Origin: Rhodanobacter sp. PCA2
GTDB taxonomy: Bacteria > Pseudomonadota > Gammaproteobacteria > Xanthomonadales > Rhodanobacteraceae
DNA: 64,000 bases
Assembly: GCF_013620825.1 (NCBI RefSeq)
Contig: NZ_NJIC01000049.1
Coordinates: 51,060 to 115,059, forward strand
Reading direction: 5' to 3'
A program made the position numbers and the translations under genes. Under the pieces are notes generated by a model, which saw only the letters and a list, made by a program, of their open reading frames with translations, made no database searches and was not told where the DNA came from. The stretch's first letter is position 1. Each line of letters opens with the position of its first letter. This document shows, one piece after another, positions 27,749-35,486 of the stretch.

Positions 27749-28473
27749 CCGCGCGGCGAGGGCGCCCGCGCCAGCGCCCACACGTCCACGCGCTGCGCTC
27801 CCGCGCGGCGCAGCAGGCGCGCGCATTCGGCCAGGGTGGCGCCGGTGGTGAACACGTCGTCCAGCACGGCCACGTGCGGCGGGCAGGCGAAGCCTTGCCG
27901 GACGGCGAAGGCGCCGCGCACGTTGCGGCGGCGCGTGGGCGCATCCAGTTCGGTCTGCGCGGCGGTCGCGCGTGTCCGATGCAGGACGCTGCGGTCCAGC
28001 TTCACGCCCCATGCCTTCGCCAATGACCACGCCAGTTCAAGCGCCTGGTTGTAGCCACGGCTGCGCAGGCGCCCCACGTGCAGCGGCACCGGCAGCAGCA
28101 GGTCGGGCATGGGCAGCGGCATCGCCTCGCGTTGCCACAGCGTGGCCAAGGCGCGGCCGGCGGCGAGATCGCGGCCGAACTTGAAGCGCGACTCCAGCCG
28201 GTCCAGCGGCCAGCCGTAGCGGAACGGCGCCCACGCCGCCTCCCACGGCGGCGCGCGGCGCAGGCATTCGCCGCACATCGCAGCAGGCACGGCCAAGGGC
28301 AGGGCACAGCGTGCGCAGCAACTGCGGTTGCGCGGCAGCTCGGCGGCGCAGGCCGCGCACAGGTCGACGCCGTTCTCACCGGGCGCGCCGCACAGCAGGC
28401 AGCGCAGCGGCAGCAGCACGTCATGCAGTCCCTGCCAAACTTGGTGCAGCACCGCCCTGCCGATCATCGCCAT
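27745..28473 (-). CDS. comF: ComF-family phosphoribosyltransferase-like protein
   Basis: The 242-residue protein has an N-terminal zinc-ribbon-like set of cysteine pairs (CLLCGAP, DLCAACAAEL, SCCARCALPL, MCGECLRR) and a C-terminal phosphoribosyltransferase fold with LLLPVPLHVGRLRSRGYNQA and the PRPP loop VAVLDDVFTTGATL. ComF (GntX in E. coli) supports DNA uptake in competent bacteria. Three in-frame ATGs lie at 28479, 28473 and 28467; the middle one has AAGGG with 6-base spacing. It is divergent from bioB, sharing the region with the candidate biotin operator, an arrangement common in gammaproteobacteria. Confidence 0.9.
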   Translation of the reverse strand: MAMIGRAVLHQVWQGLHDVLLPLRCLLCGAPGENGVDLCAACAAELPRNRSCCARCALPLAVPAAMCGECLRRAPPWEAAWAPFRYGWPLDRLESRFKFGRDLAAGRALATLWQREAMPLPMPDLLLPVPLHVGRLRSRGYNQALELAWSLAKAWGVKLDRSVLHRTRATAAQTELDAPTRRRNVRGAFAVRQGFACPPHVAVLDDVFTTGATLAECARLLRRAGAQRVDVWALARAPSPRG

Positions 28474-28522
28474 GCACATCCCTTGCTGGTCGGGTCGATG
28501 GTAGCGGCAGCCCGACAGGCGC

Positions 28523-28559
28523 GCCGTCAACCTAGATACCCGTGCGCACAGTTGACGGC
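28523..28559. promoter_or_regulatory. Candidate biotin operator between comF and bioB
   Basis: Perfect 9-bp inverted repeat GCCGTCAAC (28523-28531) and GTTGACGGC (28551-28559), 19 bases apart. The inner GTCAACC-like half-sites resemble the BirA box (TTGTAAACC..GGTTTACAA), with somewhat wider spacing. It lies 47 bases before bioB and 50 before comF. Biotinyl-AMP-bound BirA repression of bioB is the likely role. Confidence 0.55.
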
Positions 28560-28606
28560 TGCGGCCGCGCTGCCCACACTCGCCGCCTCTGCCAGCGAGC
28601 CGCCCC

Positions 28607-29650
28607 ATGCCCGAAGCCCTCATCCGCCACGACTGGACCCGCGACGAAGTCGCCGCGCTGTTCGCGCTGCCGTTCAACGAACTGCTGCACCGCGCGCACG
28701 GCATCCATCGCGAACACCACGACCCGAACGCGGTGCAGGTGTCCACCCTGCTCTCGATCAAGACCGGCGGCTGCCCCGAGGATTGCGCCTATTGCCCGCA
28801 GGCCGCGCGCTACGACACCGGCGTGCAGGCGCAGAAGCTGATGGAAGTCGACGCCGTGCTGGCGCGCGCGAAAGCCGCCAAGGCCGCCGGCGCCAGCCGT
28901 TTCTGCATGGGCGCGGCGTGGCGCGGGCCGAAGGACCGCGATATCCCCAAGGTCGCCGAGATCGTGCGCGCGGTGAAGGACCTCGGCCTGGAAACCTGCG
29001 CCACCCTGGGCCTGCTCGGCGACGGCCACGCGCAGCAGCTCAAGGACGCCGGCCTCGACTACTACAACCACAACATCGACACCGCGCCGGAGTTCTACGG
29101 CGAGATCATCCACACCCGCGAATACCAGGACCGCCTGCGCACGCTGGAACAGGTGCGCGACGCCGGCCTCAAGACCTGCTGCGGCGGCATCGTCGGCATG
29201 GGCGAGACGCGCGCGCAGCGCGCGGGCCTGCTGCAGGCGCTGGCCAACCTGCCCGAGCACCCGCACTCGGTGCCGATCAACCAGCTCGTGCCGGTGCCGG
29301 GCACGCCGCTGGGCAACGCGGAAACGCTGGACCCGTTCGAGTTCGTGCGCGCCATCGCGGTGGCGCGCATCCTGATGCCGCTGTCCATCGTGCGCCTGTC
29401 CGCCGGCCGCCAGCAGATGGACGATGCGGTGCAGGCGCTGTGCTTCCACGCCGGCGCTGGCTCGATCTTCTACGGCGAGAAACTGCTCACCACCGGCAAC
29501 CCCGACACCGAGCACGACCGCGCCCTGTTCCGCCGCCTCGACCTGCACGCGATGGAGGTGGTGGAGGAAGCGGGCACGGTGCATGCGGACATCATGGAAG
29601 CCGCGCCGGCAAGTTGCGGGCACGGATGCGGGTGTGGCGTGGCGGCATGA
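28607..29650 (+). CDS. bioB: Biotin synthase
   Basis: Radical-SAM enzyme that inserts sulfur into dethiobiotin, the last step of biotin synthesis. The 347-residue product has the SAM cluster motif C56-PED-C60-AY-C63 and the auxiliary 2Fe-2S cluster ligands in the barrel ([25 protein letters not shown]). Other family segments are [16 protein letters not shown] and [11 protein letters not shown]. The C-terminus is a Cys/Gly-rich CGHGCGCG tail. It is preceded by the candidate biotin operator and opens the bio cluster. Confidence 0.97.
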   Translation: MPEALIRHDWTRDEVAALFALPFNELLHRAHGIHREHHDPNAVQVSTLLSIKTGGCPEDCAYCPQAARYDTGVQAQKLMEVDAVLARAKAAKAAGASRFCMGAAWRGPKDRDIPKVAEIVRAVKDLGLETCATLGLLGDGHAQQLKDAGLDYYNHNIDTAPEFYGEIIHTREYQDRLRTLEQVRDAGLKTCCGGIVGMGETRAQRAGLLQALANLPEHPHSVPINQLVPVPGTPLGNAETLDPFEFVRAIAVARILMPLSIVRLSAGRQQMDDAVQALCFHAGAGSIFYGEKLLTTGNPDTEHDRALFRRLDLHAMEVVEEAGTVHADIMEAAPASCGHGCGCGVAA

Positions 29651-29671
29651 GCTTTTCCTTGCCCCGACCTC

Positions 29672-29812
29672 GTCATCCCAGCAAAAGCCGGACAAGCGCT
29701 TCGCGTGCAGAACGCCCGAAGGGCGGCCCCAAAGGGGCGAGCGAAGCGAGTCATCCAGTGTCGTATTCGCTGCCTGATAGAGGCACTGGATTCCGGCTTT
29801 CGCCGGAATGAC
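29672..29812. repeat. GTCAT-type REP pair with an insertion in the left unit
   Basis: Starts GTCATCCCAGCAAAAGCCGG and ends CCGGCTTTCGCCGGAATGAC. The left arm is interrupted by about 60 bases flanked by GCTTCGC / GCGAAGC before TCATCCAGTG resumes. The copy at 50864 has a shorter insertion at the same point. It fills the bioB-bioF gap. Confidence 0.75.
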
Positions 29813-29833
29813 ATCCGAGAGCACGCCAACTCC

Positions 29834-31027
29834 ATGCCCCGCACCGACCTGCTCGAACGCCTGACCATCCAGACGTCCGAACGCGAACACGTGAAACTGC
29901 TGCGGCGCCTGCGCGTGATCGACCACGCGGAAGGCCCGTGGCTGGAAAGCGACGGCCGCCGCCTGCTCGGCTTCTGCAGCAACGACTACCTCGGGCTCGC
30001 GCAACACCCGCAGCTGATCGCCGCCCTCAAGCGCGCCGCCGACGACGAAGGCGTGGGCAGCGGCTCGGCGCACCTGATCTGCGGCCATCGCCGCGAGCAT
30101 GCGCAACTCGAAGAGGCGCTGGCCGAGTGGACCGGGCGCGAACGCGCGCTGCTGTTTTCCACCGGCTACATGGCCAACCTCGGCGCGATGCAGGCCCTGC
30201 TCGCGCGCGGCGACCTCTGCGTGCAGGACAAGCTCAACCACGCCTGCCTGCTGGACGGCGCGCAACTGGCCGGCGCCGAGCTGAAGCGTTATCCGCATGC
30301 CGATGTCGAAGCCGCCGCGCGCCAGTTGGCGACACGACCGGATGCCGCCGCGCTGCTCGCCACCGACGGCGTCTTCAGCATGGACGGCGACGTGGCGCCG
30401 CTCGCCGATCTGGCCGCACTGTGCACACGCGAGCACGCCACGCTGATGGTGGACGACGCGCACGGGCTTGGCGTGCTGGGCGCCGACGGCGCCGGCAGCG
30501 TGGCGGCGGCGGGCCTGGGCCAGCGCGAAGTGCCGGTGCTGATGGCCACGCTGGGCAAGGCGCTGGGTTGCAGCGGCGCCTTCGTGGCCGGCCCGGCTGC
30601 GCTGGTCGAGGGCCTGCTGCAGTTCGCGCGGCCCTACGTCTACACCACCGCGATGCCGCCCGCGCTGGCCGCCGCGGCCTGCACCGCCGTGGAGATCGCA
30701 CGCCGCGAGGGCTGGCGTCGCGAAAGACTGCATGCGCTGATCGCCCGCTTCCGCAGCGGCGCAGTGCAGCTCGGCCTGCCGCTGATGGATACGCCCAGCG
30801 CGATCCAGCCCCTGCTGCTGGGCGATGCGCAGGCCGCGCTCGATGCCGCGCAACGGCTGGAACAACGCGGCCTGCTGGTCGGCGCGATCCGCCCGCCCAC
30901 GGTGCCGCAAGGCCAGGCGCGGCTGCGCATCACGCTCTCGGCGGCGCACGAGGACGAGCACGTGGACCGCCTGCTGGACGCGCTGGCCGGTCTGCCGCAT
31001 GGGTCGCCTCCGGGGCGCCACGTATAA
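29834..31027 (+). CDS. bioF: 8-amino-7-oxononanoate synthase
   Basis: PLP-dependent alpha-oxoamine synthase that joins pimeloyl-ACP/CoA and alanine in biotin synthesis. The 397-residue product shows [61 protein letters not shown] and the PLP lysine K242 in [12 protein letters not shown]. The N-terminus ([10 protein letters not shown]) is normal. It follows bioB after a repeat-filled gap. A TATAAT promoter element for the next gene overlaps its last codons. Confidence 0.96.
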   Translation: MPRTDLLERLTIQTSEREHVKLLRRLRVIDHAEGPWLESDGRRLLGFCSNDYLGLAQHPQLIAALKRAADDEGVGSGSAHLICGHRREHAQLEEALAEWTGRERALLFSTGYMANLGAMQALLARGDLCVQDKLNHACLLDGAQLAGAELKRYPHADVEAAARQLATRPDAAALLATDGVFSMDGDVAPLADLAALCTREHATLMVDDAHGLGVLGADGAGSVAAAGLGQREVPVLMATLGKALGCSGAFVAGPAALVEGLLQFARPYVYTTAMPPALAAAACTAVEIARREGWRRERLHALIARFRSGAVQLGLPLMDTPSAIQPLLLGDAQAALDAAQRLEQRGLLVGAIRPPTVPQGQARLRITLSAAHEDEHVDRLLDALAGLPHGSPPGRHV

Positions 31028-31028
31028 T
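31000..31028 (+). promoter_or_regulatory. Sigma-70-like promoter for trhO-bioH-bioC
   Basis: A consensus -10 TATAAT (31023-31028), rare in this GC-rich window, overlaps the bioF stop. With 17-base spacing the -35 would be TGGGTC, which is weak. It lies 28 bases before the trhO ATG and could drive trhO-bioH-bioC independently of bioB. Confidence 0.45.
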
Positions 31029-31055
31029 GCCCCGCTGCTCCTCGCCTTTCCCTCC

Positions 31056-31964
31056 ATGAACATCGTCAACCTGGCCGCCTACCGCTTCGTCTCGCTGGAC
31101 GACTTGCCCTCGCTGCGCGAGCGCGTGCTCGAACGCGCCGAAGCGCTGGCGCTGAAGGGCACCGTGCTGCTGGCGCCGGAAGGCATCAACCTGTTCCTCG
31201 CCGGTCCGCGCGAGGCGGTGGATGCGTTCATGGCGTGGCTGCGCGCGGATGCGCGTTTCGCCGGACTGGAAGCGAAGGAGTCGATCTCCGGCGACGTGCC
31301 CTTCGGCCGCCTGCGGGTGCGGCTGAAGAAGGAAATCATCACCATGCACATGCCGGCGATCCGCCCCGAAGGCGGCCGCGCACCGGCGGTGGATGCGCCC
31401 ACGCTGAAGCGCTGGCTCGACCAGGGCCACGACGACGAAGGCCGCGACGTGGTGATGCTGGACACGCGCAACGACTACGAGACCGACGTCGGCAGGTTCG
31501 CGCACGCGGTCGACTACCGCCTCGCCAGCTTCACCGCCTTCCCCGCCGCGGTGGCCGCCGACCGCGCGCGCTTCGCGGACAAGACCGTGGTGTCGTACTG
31601 CACCGGCGGCATCCGCTGCGAGAAGGCCGCACTGCACATGCAGGAACTCGGCATCGAGTGCGTGCGCCAGCTCGAAGGCGGCATCCTGAAATATCTGGAA
31701 CTCACCGACGGCGCGCACTGGCAAGGCGACTGCTTCGTGTTCGACGGGCGCGGCGCCGTGGGCTCCAACTTGCTCCCTGCAAGCGAACTCCCTCTCCCCT
31801 CCGGGGAGAGGGCCGGGGCGAGGGGACATGCTTGCGATGAACCTTCATCAAAACCAGCGCTGGGCGACACCTGCGCGAGCACCCGCCCCTCACCTCAATC
31901 CTCTCCCCGGAGGGGAGAGGAGGCGAACGCAACAAGCGCTTCATTTGATTGGAGCGGGGCGTGA
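31056..31964 (+). CDS. trhO: tRNA uridine 5-hydroxylase TrhO/rhodanese-domain protein with repeat-derived C-terminus
   Basis: TrhO hydroxylates wobble U34 of some tRNAs. The product has the N-terminal acylphosphatase-like domain ([27 protein letters not shown]) and a rhodanese domain with catalytic C182 in [16 protein letters not shown] and [11 protein letters not shown]. The core ends near [15 protein letters not shown]. The last 60 or so of 302 residues are translated from two dispersed repeat hairpins and end SFDWSGA. The stop overlaps the bioH GTG (GTGA). Its place inside a biotin cluster looks fortuitous unless the co-transcription matters. Confidence 0.85.
   Translation: MNIVNLAAYRFVSLDDLPSLRERVLERAEALALKGTVLLAPEGINLFLAGPREAVDAFMAWLRADARFAGLEAKESISGDVPFGRLRVRLKKEIITMHMPAIRPEGGRAPAVDAPTLKRWLDQGHDDEGRDVVMLDTRNDYETDVGRFAHAVDYRLASFTAFPAAVAADRARFADKTVVSYCTGGIRCEKAALHMQELGIECVRQLEGGILKYLELTDGAHWQGDCFVFDGRGAVGSNLLPASELPLPSGERAGARGHACDEPSSKPALGDTCASTRPSPQSSPRRGEEANATSASFDWSGA
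31786..31941. repeat. Two CTCTCCCC/GGGGAGAG hairpin repeats inside the 3' end of trhO
   Basis: First hairpin CCCTCTCCCC (31790-31799) / GGGGAGAGGG (31803-31812). The second, CCTCTCCCC (31900-31908) / GGGGAGAGG (31912-31920), is followed by AGGCGAACGCAAC. The second copy and its flanks match 149-203 almost base for base. Confidence 0.85.
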
Positions 31965-32734
31965 AGCTCTTCATCGAACAAGCCGGCCACGGTCTCGTTC
32001 CGTTGGTGCTGCTGCACGGCTGGGCCATGCACGGCGGCGTGCTCGCGCCGCTGGTGGAAGCCCTGGCCGACCGTTGCACGATGCACGTGGTGGATCTTCC
32101 GGGCCATGGCGGATCGCGCGACTGCGGCCTGCCGCTGGAGCCCTCCGCCTGCGCTGCGGCGATCGCCGCCGCCACGCCGCCGGCGATCTGGCTGGGCTGG
32201 TCGCTGGGCGGGCTGATCGCGCTCACCGCCGCGCTGGAACATCCGCAGCAGGTGCGCGGCCTCGCGATGCTGTGCGCCACGCCGAAGTTCGCGCGCGACG
32301 AAAGCTGGCCCTGGGGCAGCGATGCCACCCTGGTGCACCAGCTCGCGCTGGACCTGGAAGTCGATTACCACGCCACCATCGAGCGCTTCCTCGCGCTGGA
32401 GGCGATGGGCAGCCCCGATCCGCGCGCCGAATTGCGCCGCCTGCGCGAACTTGCTTTCGCGCGCGGCGAACCGGATCTGCGCGTGCTGCAGGAGGGCATC
32501 CGCATCCTCGAAACCCGCGACCTGCGCGCGCGACTGCCCGGACTGCGCCAGCAGAACGCGTGGATCGCCGGACGCCGCGACCGGCTGGTGCCGCCGCAGG
32601 CGATGGAATGGTCGGCGCAGCAGGCGCATGGCCGCTTCGTGCAGATCGAGCGCGCCGGCCACGCGCCGTTCTTCACACACGCCGACGACGTGGCGCAGGC
32701 GCTGCAGCCTCTGCTGGACAGCTTCCATGAGTGA
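31961..32734 (+). CDS. bioH: Pimeloyl-ACP methyl ester carboxylesterase
   Basis: Alpha/beta hydrolase that removes the methyl group from pimeloyl-ACP methyl ester, releasing the finished pimeloyl moiety for BioF. The 257-residue product has [11 protein letters not shown] (oxyanion), the nucleophile S81 in GWSLGG, an acid region GRRDRLVPP and the histidine in [10 protein letters not shown]. The GTG at 31961 has GGAG 6 bases upstream and overlaps the trhO stop. The stop overlaps bioC by 8 bases (ATGAGTGA). Confidence 0.92.
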   Translation: MKLFIEQAGHGLVPLVLLHGWAMHGGVLAPLVEALADRCTMHVVDLPGHGGSRDCGLPLEPSACAAAIAAATPPAIWLGWSLGGLIALTAALEHPQQVRGLAMLCATPKFARDESWPWGSDATLVHQLALDLEVDYHATIERFLALEAMGSPDPRAELRRLRELAFARGEPDLRVLQEGIRILETRDLRARLPGLRQQNAWIAGRRDRLVPPQAMEWSAQQAHGRFVQIERAGHAPFFTHADDVAQALQPLLDSFHE

Positions 32735-33608
32735 GTTCCACCTCGACCGCGACCGCGTGCGTCGCAACTTCGGCCGCGCCGCGCGCAGCTACGAACGGCA
32801 CGACGCCTTGCAGCGCGAAGTGCAGCAATCGCTGCTGGACCGGCTGGGCTTCTACCTGGAAACGCCCGCGCGCGTGCTCGACGTGGGCGCCGGCACCGGC
32901 CGCGGCACCGCGCTGCTGAAGCAGCGCTACGCCAAGTCCGAGGTGATCGCGGTCGACCTCGCGCTGCCGATGCTGCGCGAGGCGAAGGCGCACAGCGGCT
33001 GGCTCAAGCCGTTCCGCCGCGTCTGCGCCGAAGCCACCGCGCTGCCGTTTCCCGACCACAGCGTGGACGTGCTGCACTCCAACCTGTGCTTCCAGTGGGT
33101 CGACGACCTCGTCGCGCTGTTCGGCGAATGCTGCCGCGTGCTGAAACCCGGCGGCCTGCTCGCGTTCTCCACCTTCGGCCCCGACACGCTGAAGGAACTG
33201 CGCGCCGCCTGGGCCGCGGTGGACGGCCACTCCCACGTCAGCCGCTTCCTCGACATGCACGACATCGGCGACGCGATGATCAACGCCGGCCTGCGCGACC
33301 CGGTGCTGGACGTGGAACGCTACACGCTCACCTACAGCGAACCACGCAAGCTGCTCGAAGAACTGCGCGGCCTCGGCGCCACCCACGCCGACGCCGCCCG
33401 CGAACGCCACCTCACCGGCAAATCCCACTACCGCGCCATGCTCGCCGCCTACGAGGCGATGCGCGTGGACGGCCGCATCCCCGCCACCTGGGAAGTGGTG
33501 ACCGCACACGCGTGGGGGCCTCCGCCGGGACAGTCGCGGCGCCTGCCGGGCGGCGGCGAGGTGGCAAGTTTTTCGCTCAGCAGTTTGCGGGGGTCGCGGC
33601 GGCGTTGA
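32727..33608 (+). CDS. bioC: Malonyl-ACP O-methyltransferase
   Basis: SAM-dependent enzyme that methylates malonyl-ACP so that it can enter fatty-acid synthesis as a pimelate precursor. The 293-residue product begins with RNFGRAARSYERHDALQREV, a BioC hallmark, then motif I VLDVGAGTGRGTALL, SNLCFQWVDDL and RVLKPGGLLAFSTFGPDTLKEL. Translation is coupled to bioH by an 8-base overlap. With bioB, bioF and bioH this gives most of the pathway; bioA and bioD are not in the window. Confidence 0.95.
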   Translation: MSEFHLDRDRVRRNFGRAARSYERHDALQREVQQSLLDRLGFYLETPARVLDVGAGTGRGTALLKQRYAKSEVIAVDLALPMLREAKAHSGWLKPFRRVCAEATALPFPDHSVDVLHSNLCFQWVDDLVALFGECCRVLKPGGLLAFSTFGPDTLKELRAAWAAVDGHSHVSRFLDMHDIGDAMINAGLRDPVLDVERYTLTYSEPRKLLEELRGLGATHADAARERHLTGKSHYRAMLAAYEAMRVDGRIPATWEVVTAHAWGPPPGQSRRLPGGGEVASFSLSSLRGSRRR

Positions 33609-33711
33609 GAGGTTGCTTCGCTGTGTGATTTGGTTTGTCGCTGGGTATATCGAGTTGTCGTGATCGACTTGGAATGGATGTGAGCGACAAAGCGGTTTCG
33701 TGCGCCTGTCG

Positions 33712-33775
33712 GCGCCCGAGTTACTTCTCCTTTGCTTGTCCAAAGGAGAAGTAACCAAGAGGAAACGACACCCCG
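33712..33775 (+). repeat. GTTACTT..AAGTAAC hairpin element, copy A
   Basis: GGCGCCCGA is followed by a perfect 15-bp inverted repeat, GTTACTTCTCCTTTG (33720-33734) and CAAAGGAGAAGTAAC (33741-33755) with loop CTTGTC, then CAAGAGGAAACGACACCCC. Copy B at 34363-34433 is the same element in the opposite orientation. Confidence 0.85.
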
Positions 33776-34027
33776 ATGGCGCGCCCTCCAGGCATCCTGC
33801 CTTCCGGGTGCGCGGGCGGGTTACGGGGTTTTCCGACGGCACCTCCGTGTGCCGGCGGAAAACTGGCTCGCATCCATGCGAGCCATCCTGCGGACTTTCC
33901 TTCACCCACCCGCCGCGCCATAGGGGCCCCGATAGAGCAGCGCGCTCCCGGCGCGCAGAAGCGACAGCAGGGCACAGCCAGAGCACAGCCAGAGCCAAGG
34001 ACGGTCTGATTAATCGACTACCTGCTC

Positions 34028-34109
34028 GTCATTCCTGCGAAAGCAGGAATCCAGTGCCTTGGTGTTCCGTGGATTAGAGGCACTGGATCCCAGCCTTCGC
34101 TGGGATGAC
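34028..34109. repeat. GTCAT-type REP pair
   Basis: GTCATTCCTGCGAAAGCAGG..CCAGTGCC and GGCACTGGATCCCAG..CTGGGATGAC face each other across a linker containing TTGGTGTTCCGTGG. The same linker appears as its reverse complement in the copy at 50864, so the two elements are inserted in opposite orientation. Confidence 0.85.
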
Positions 34110-34362
34110 GAGCAAAATCAAAAGCGAAGCGCCGCACGCTCGCGGTGCTTCGCTTTGGCCATTGCCGTTGCTTTTGCCTCTGGCGCGCACGATGCGCGCC
34201 TGCTTTTCCGGGGCCCCTGGGCGGCGGTGAGGTGGGGACGACAAGGCCGCGCAGCGGGCGTTGCCAAGGATGGCAACGCCTTTTCGCGCGGGCAGGAGCC
34301 CGCTCGAAAAGCCCGGCCACACCTCACGCACTTTCCGTCCATGGATGGACGGAAAGCGACAA

Positions 34363-34433
34363 CCGGGGTGGCCTTTCTCTTTGGTTACTTTCTCTTTGGC
34401 CACGCAAAGAGAAAGTAACTCGGGCGCCCACAG
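34363..34433 (-). repeat. GTTACTT..AAGTAAC hairpin element, copy B (inverted)
   Basis: A perfect 15-bp inverted repeat, GTTACTTTCTCTTTG (34384-34398) and CAAAGAGAAAGTAAC (34405-34419), with a 6-base loop and flanking TCGGGCGCCC. Read on the minus strand it aligns with copy A from GGCGCCCGA through the CACCCC end. Confidence 0.85.
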
Positions 34434-34499
34434 GGCGCTCGAAACCGCTCCAAATCTACAAAACCGCGCCAGCAACAATCAGCGCCAGCACACAAACAC

Positions 34500-35453
34500 T
34501 CAGTTGACCAACGGCTCCACCACCGGCCGCCGCACACTCACCGCCGTCCCCGCCGCCGCCACGATGATCGCCACGATCGCCAACCACTGCAGCAGGCTGA
34601 GATGCTCCCCCAGCAACGCCACGCCAACCAAAGCCGCAATGGCCGGCTCCAGGCTCAGCAACGTGCCGAAGCTGCGCGTGGGCAGGCGCGTCAGCGCGAT
34701 CATCTCCAGCGAATACGGCAGCGCGGAACTGAGCACGGCCACGCCCAGCGCGAACGGCAGCAAGGCCGGATTGAACAGCGCGCTGCCTGCATGCGCCACG
34801 CCGACCGGTATCGCCACCAGCGCCGCGATCGAGGTGCCCCAGGTCACCGCGTCGCCGCCATGCTCGGCTCCGGCGCGCTGGCCGAGCACGATGTAGCAGG
34901 CCCAGCCCACGCCGGCGGCCAGCGCGTACATCACGCCGACCGGATCGAGCGCATGCGCCTGCCCGCGCAAGGGCAACAGCAGGAGCAGACCCGCGACCAC
35001 CAGCGCGATCCAGACGAAATCCTGCAGGCGGCGCGAGCCGAACAGGGCCAGCGCGAGCGGCCCGGTGAATTCCAGCGCCACCGCGATGCCCAGCGGGACC
35101 GTGCGCAGCGACATGTAGAACACCAGGTTCATCGCGCCGATCGCCAGGCCGTAGCCCCACAGTGCGCGCAGGTCGCGGCCGCGCTGCCACCTGCGCCACG
35201 GCCGCCGCACCAGCAGCAGGATCAGGGCGCCGAGGCCCAGCCGGCAGGCGGTGGCGCCTTGCGCGCCGACGGCGGGAAACAGCTGCTTGGCCAGCGCGGC
35301 GCCGAGCTGGTACGAACTCATGGCGATCAGCAGCGTGGCTACCGCGAACAGCACGGAGGCACGGGAGGTGGACGCAGGCACGGGAAGCAACCACACGGGG
35401 GCGGTTCGCCATGATGCCTGCGCGTGCGCGCAAAACCCATCCCGCGCGTGCAT
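34500..35453 (-). CDS. rhtA: RhtA-like EamA-family amino acid exporter
   Basis: A ten-helix drug/metabolite transporter of the EamA superfamily. The stretch VWLLPVP, LIAMSSYQLGAALAKQLFPAVG and ACRLGLGALILLLVRRPWRRW closely follows E. coli RhtA, the threonine/homoserine exporter. Later segments such as GIAVALEFTGPLALAL and LSSALPYSLEMIALTRLPTRSFG also fit. The 317-residue frame starts at 35453; the start at 35396 (GTG, VWLLPV) aligns better with RhtA, but neither has a strong ribosome site. Its substrate is inferred from similarity remembered, not tested. Confidence 0.85.
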   Translation of the reverse strand: MHARDGFCAHAQASWRTAPVWLLPVPASTSRASVLFAVATLLIAMSSYQLGAALAKQLFPAVGAQGATACRLGLGALILLLVRRPWRRWQRGRDLRALWGYGLAIGAMNLVFYMSLRTVPLGIAVALEFTGPLALALFGSRRLQDFVWIALVVAGLLLLLPLRGQAHALDPVGVMYALAAGVGWACYIVLGQRAGAEHGGDAVTWGTSIAALVAIPVGVAHAGSALFNPALLPFALGVAVLSSALPYSLEMIALTRLPTRSFGTLLSLEPAIAALVGVALLGEHLSLLQWLAIVAIIVAAAGTAVSVRRPVVEPLVN

Positions 35454-35486
35454 TGCTGCCGACAGTGGCCGGCAGCAGCGACGCGC

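Larger units (their letters stand above)
33609..34499. other. Gene-free repeat mosaic
   Basis: About 890 bases between bioC and the convergent exporter gene. It holds two inverted copies of a GTTACTT/AAGTAAC hairpin element near the ends, a GTCAT-type REP pair in the middle, and a TTTCCGTCC ATGGATGGACGGAAA-type palindrome near 34340. Open frames of 100-135 codons exist on both strands but run through repeats and have no ribosome sites or family sequence, so no gene is called. Confidence 0.7.

Noticed and set aside
33700-34507. Several 100-135-codon frames between bioC and the RhtA-like gene
   Set aside because: They read through dispersed hairpin repeats on both strands, share no motif and lack ribosome sites.
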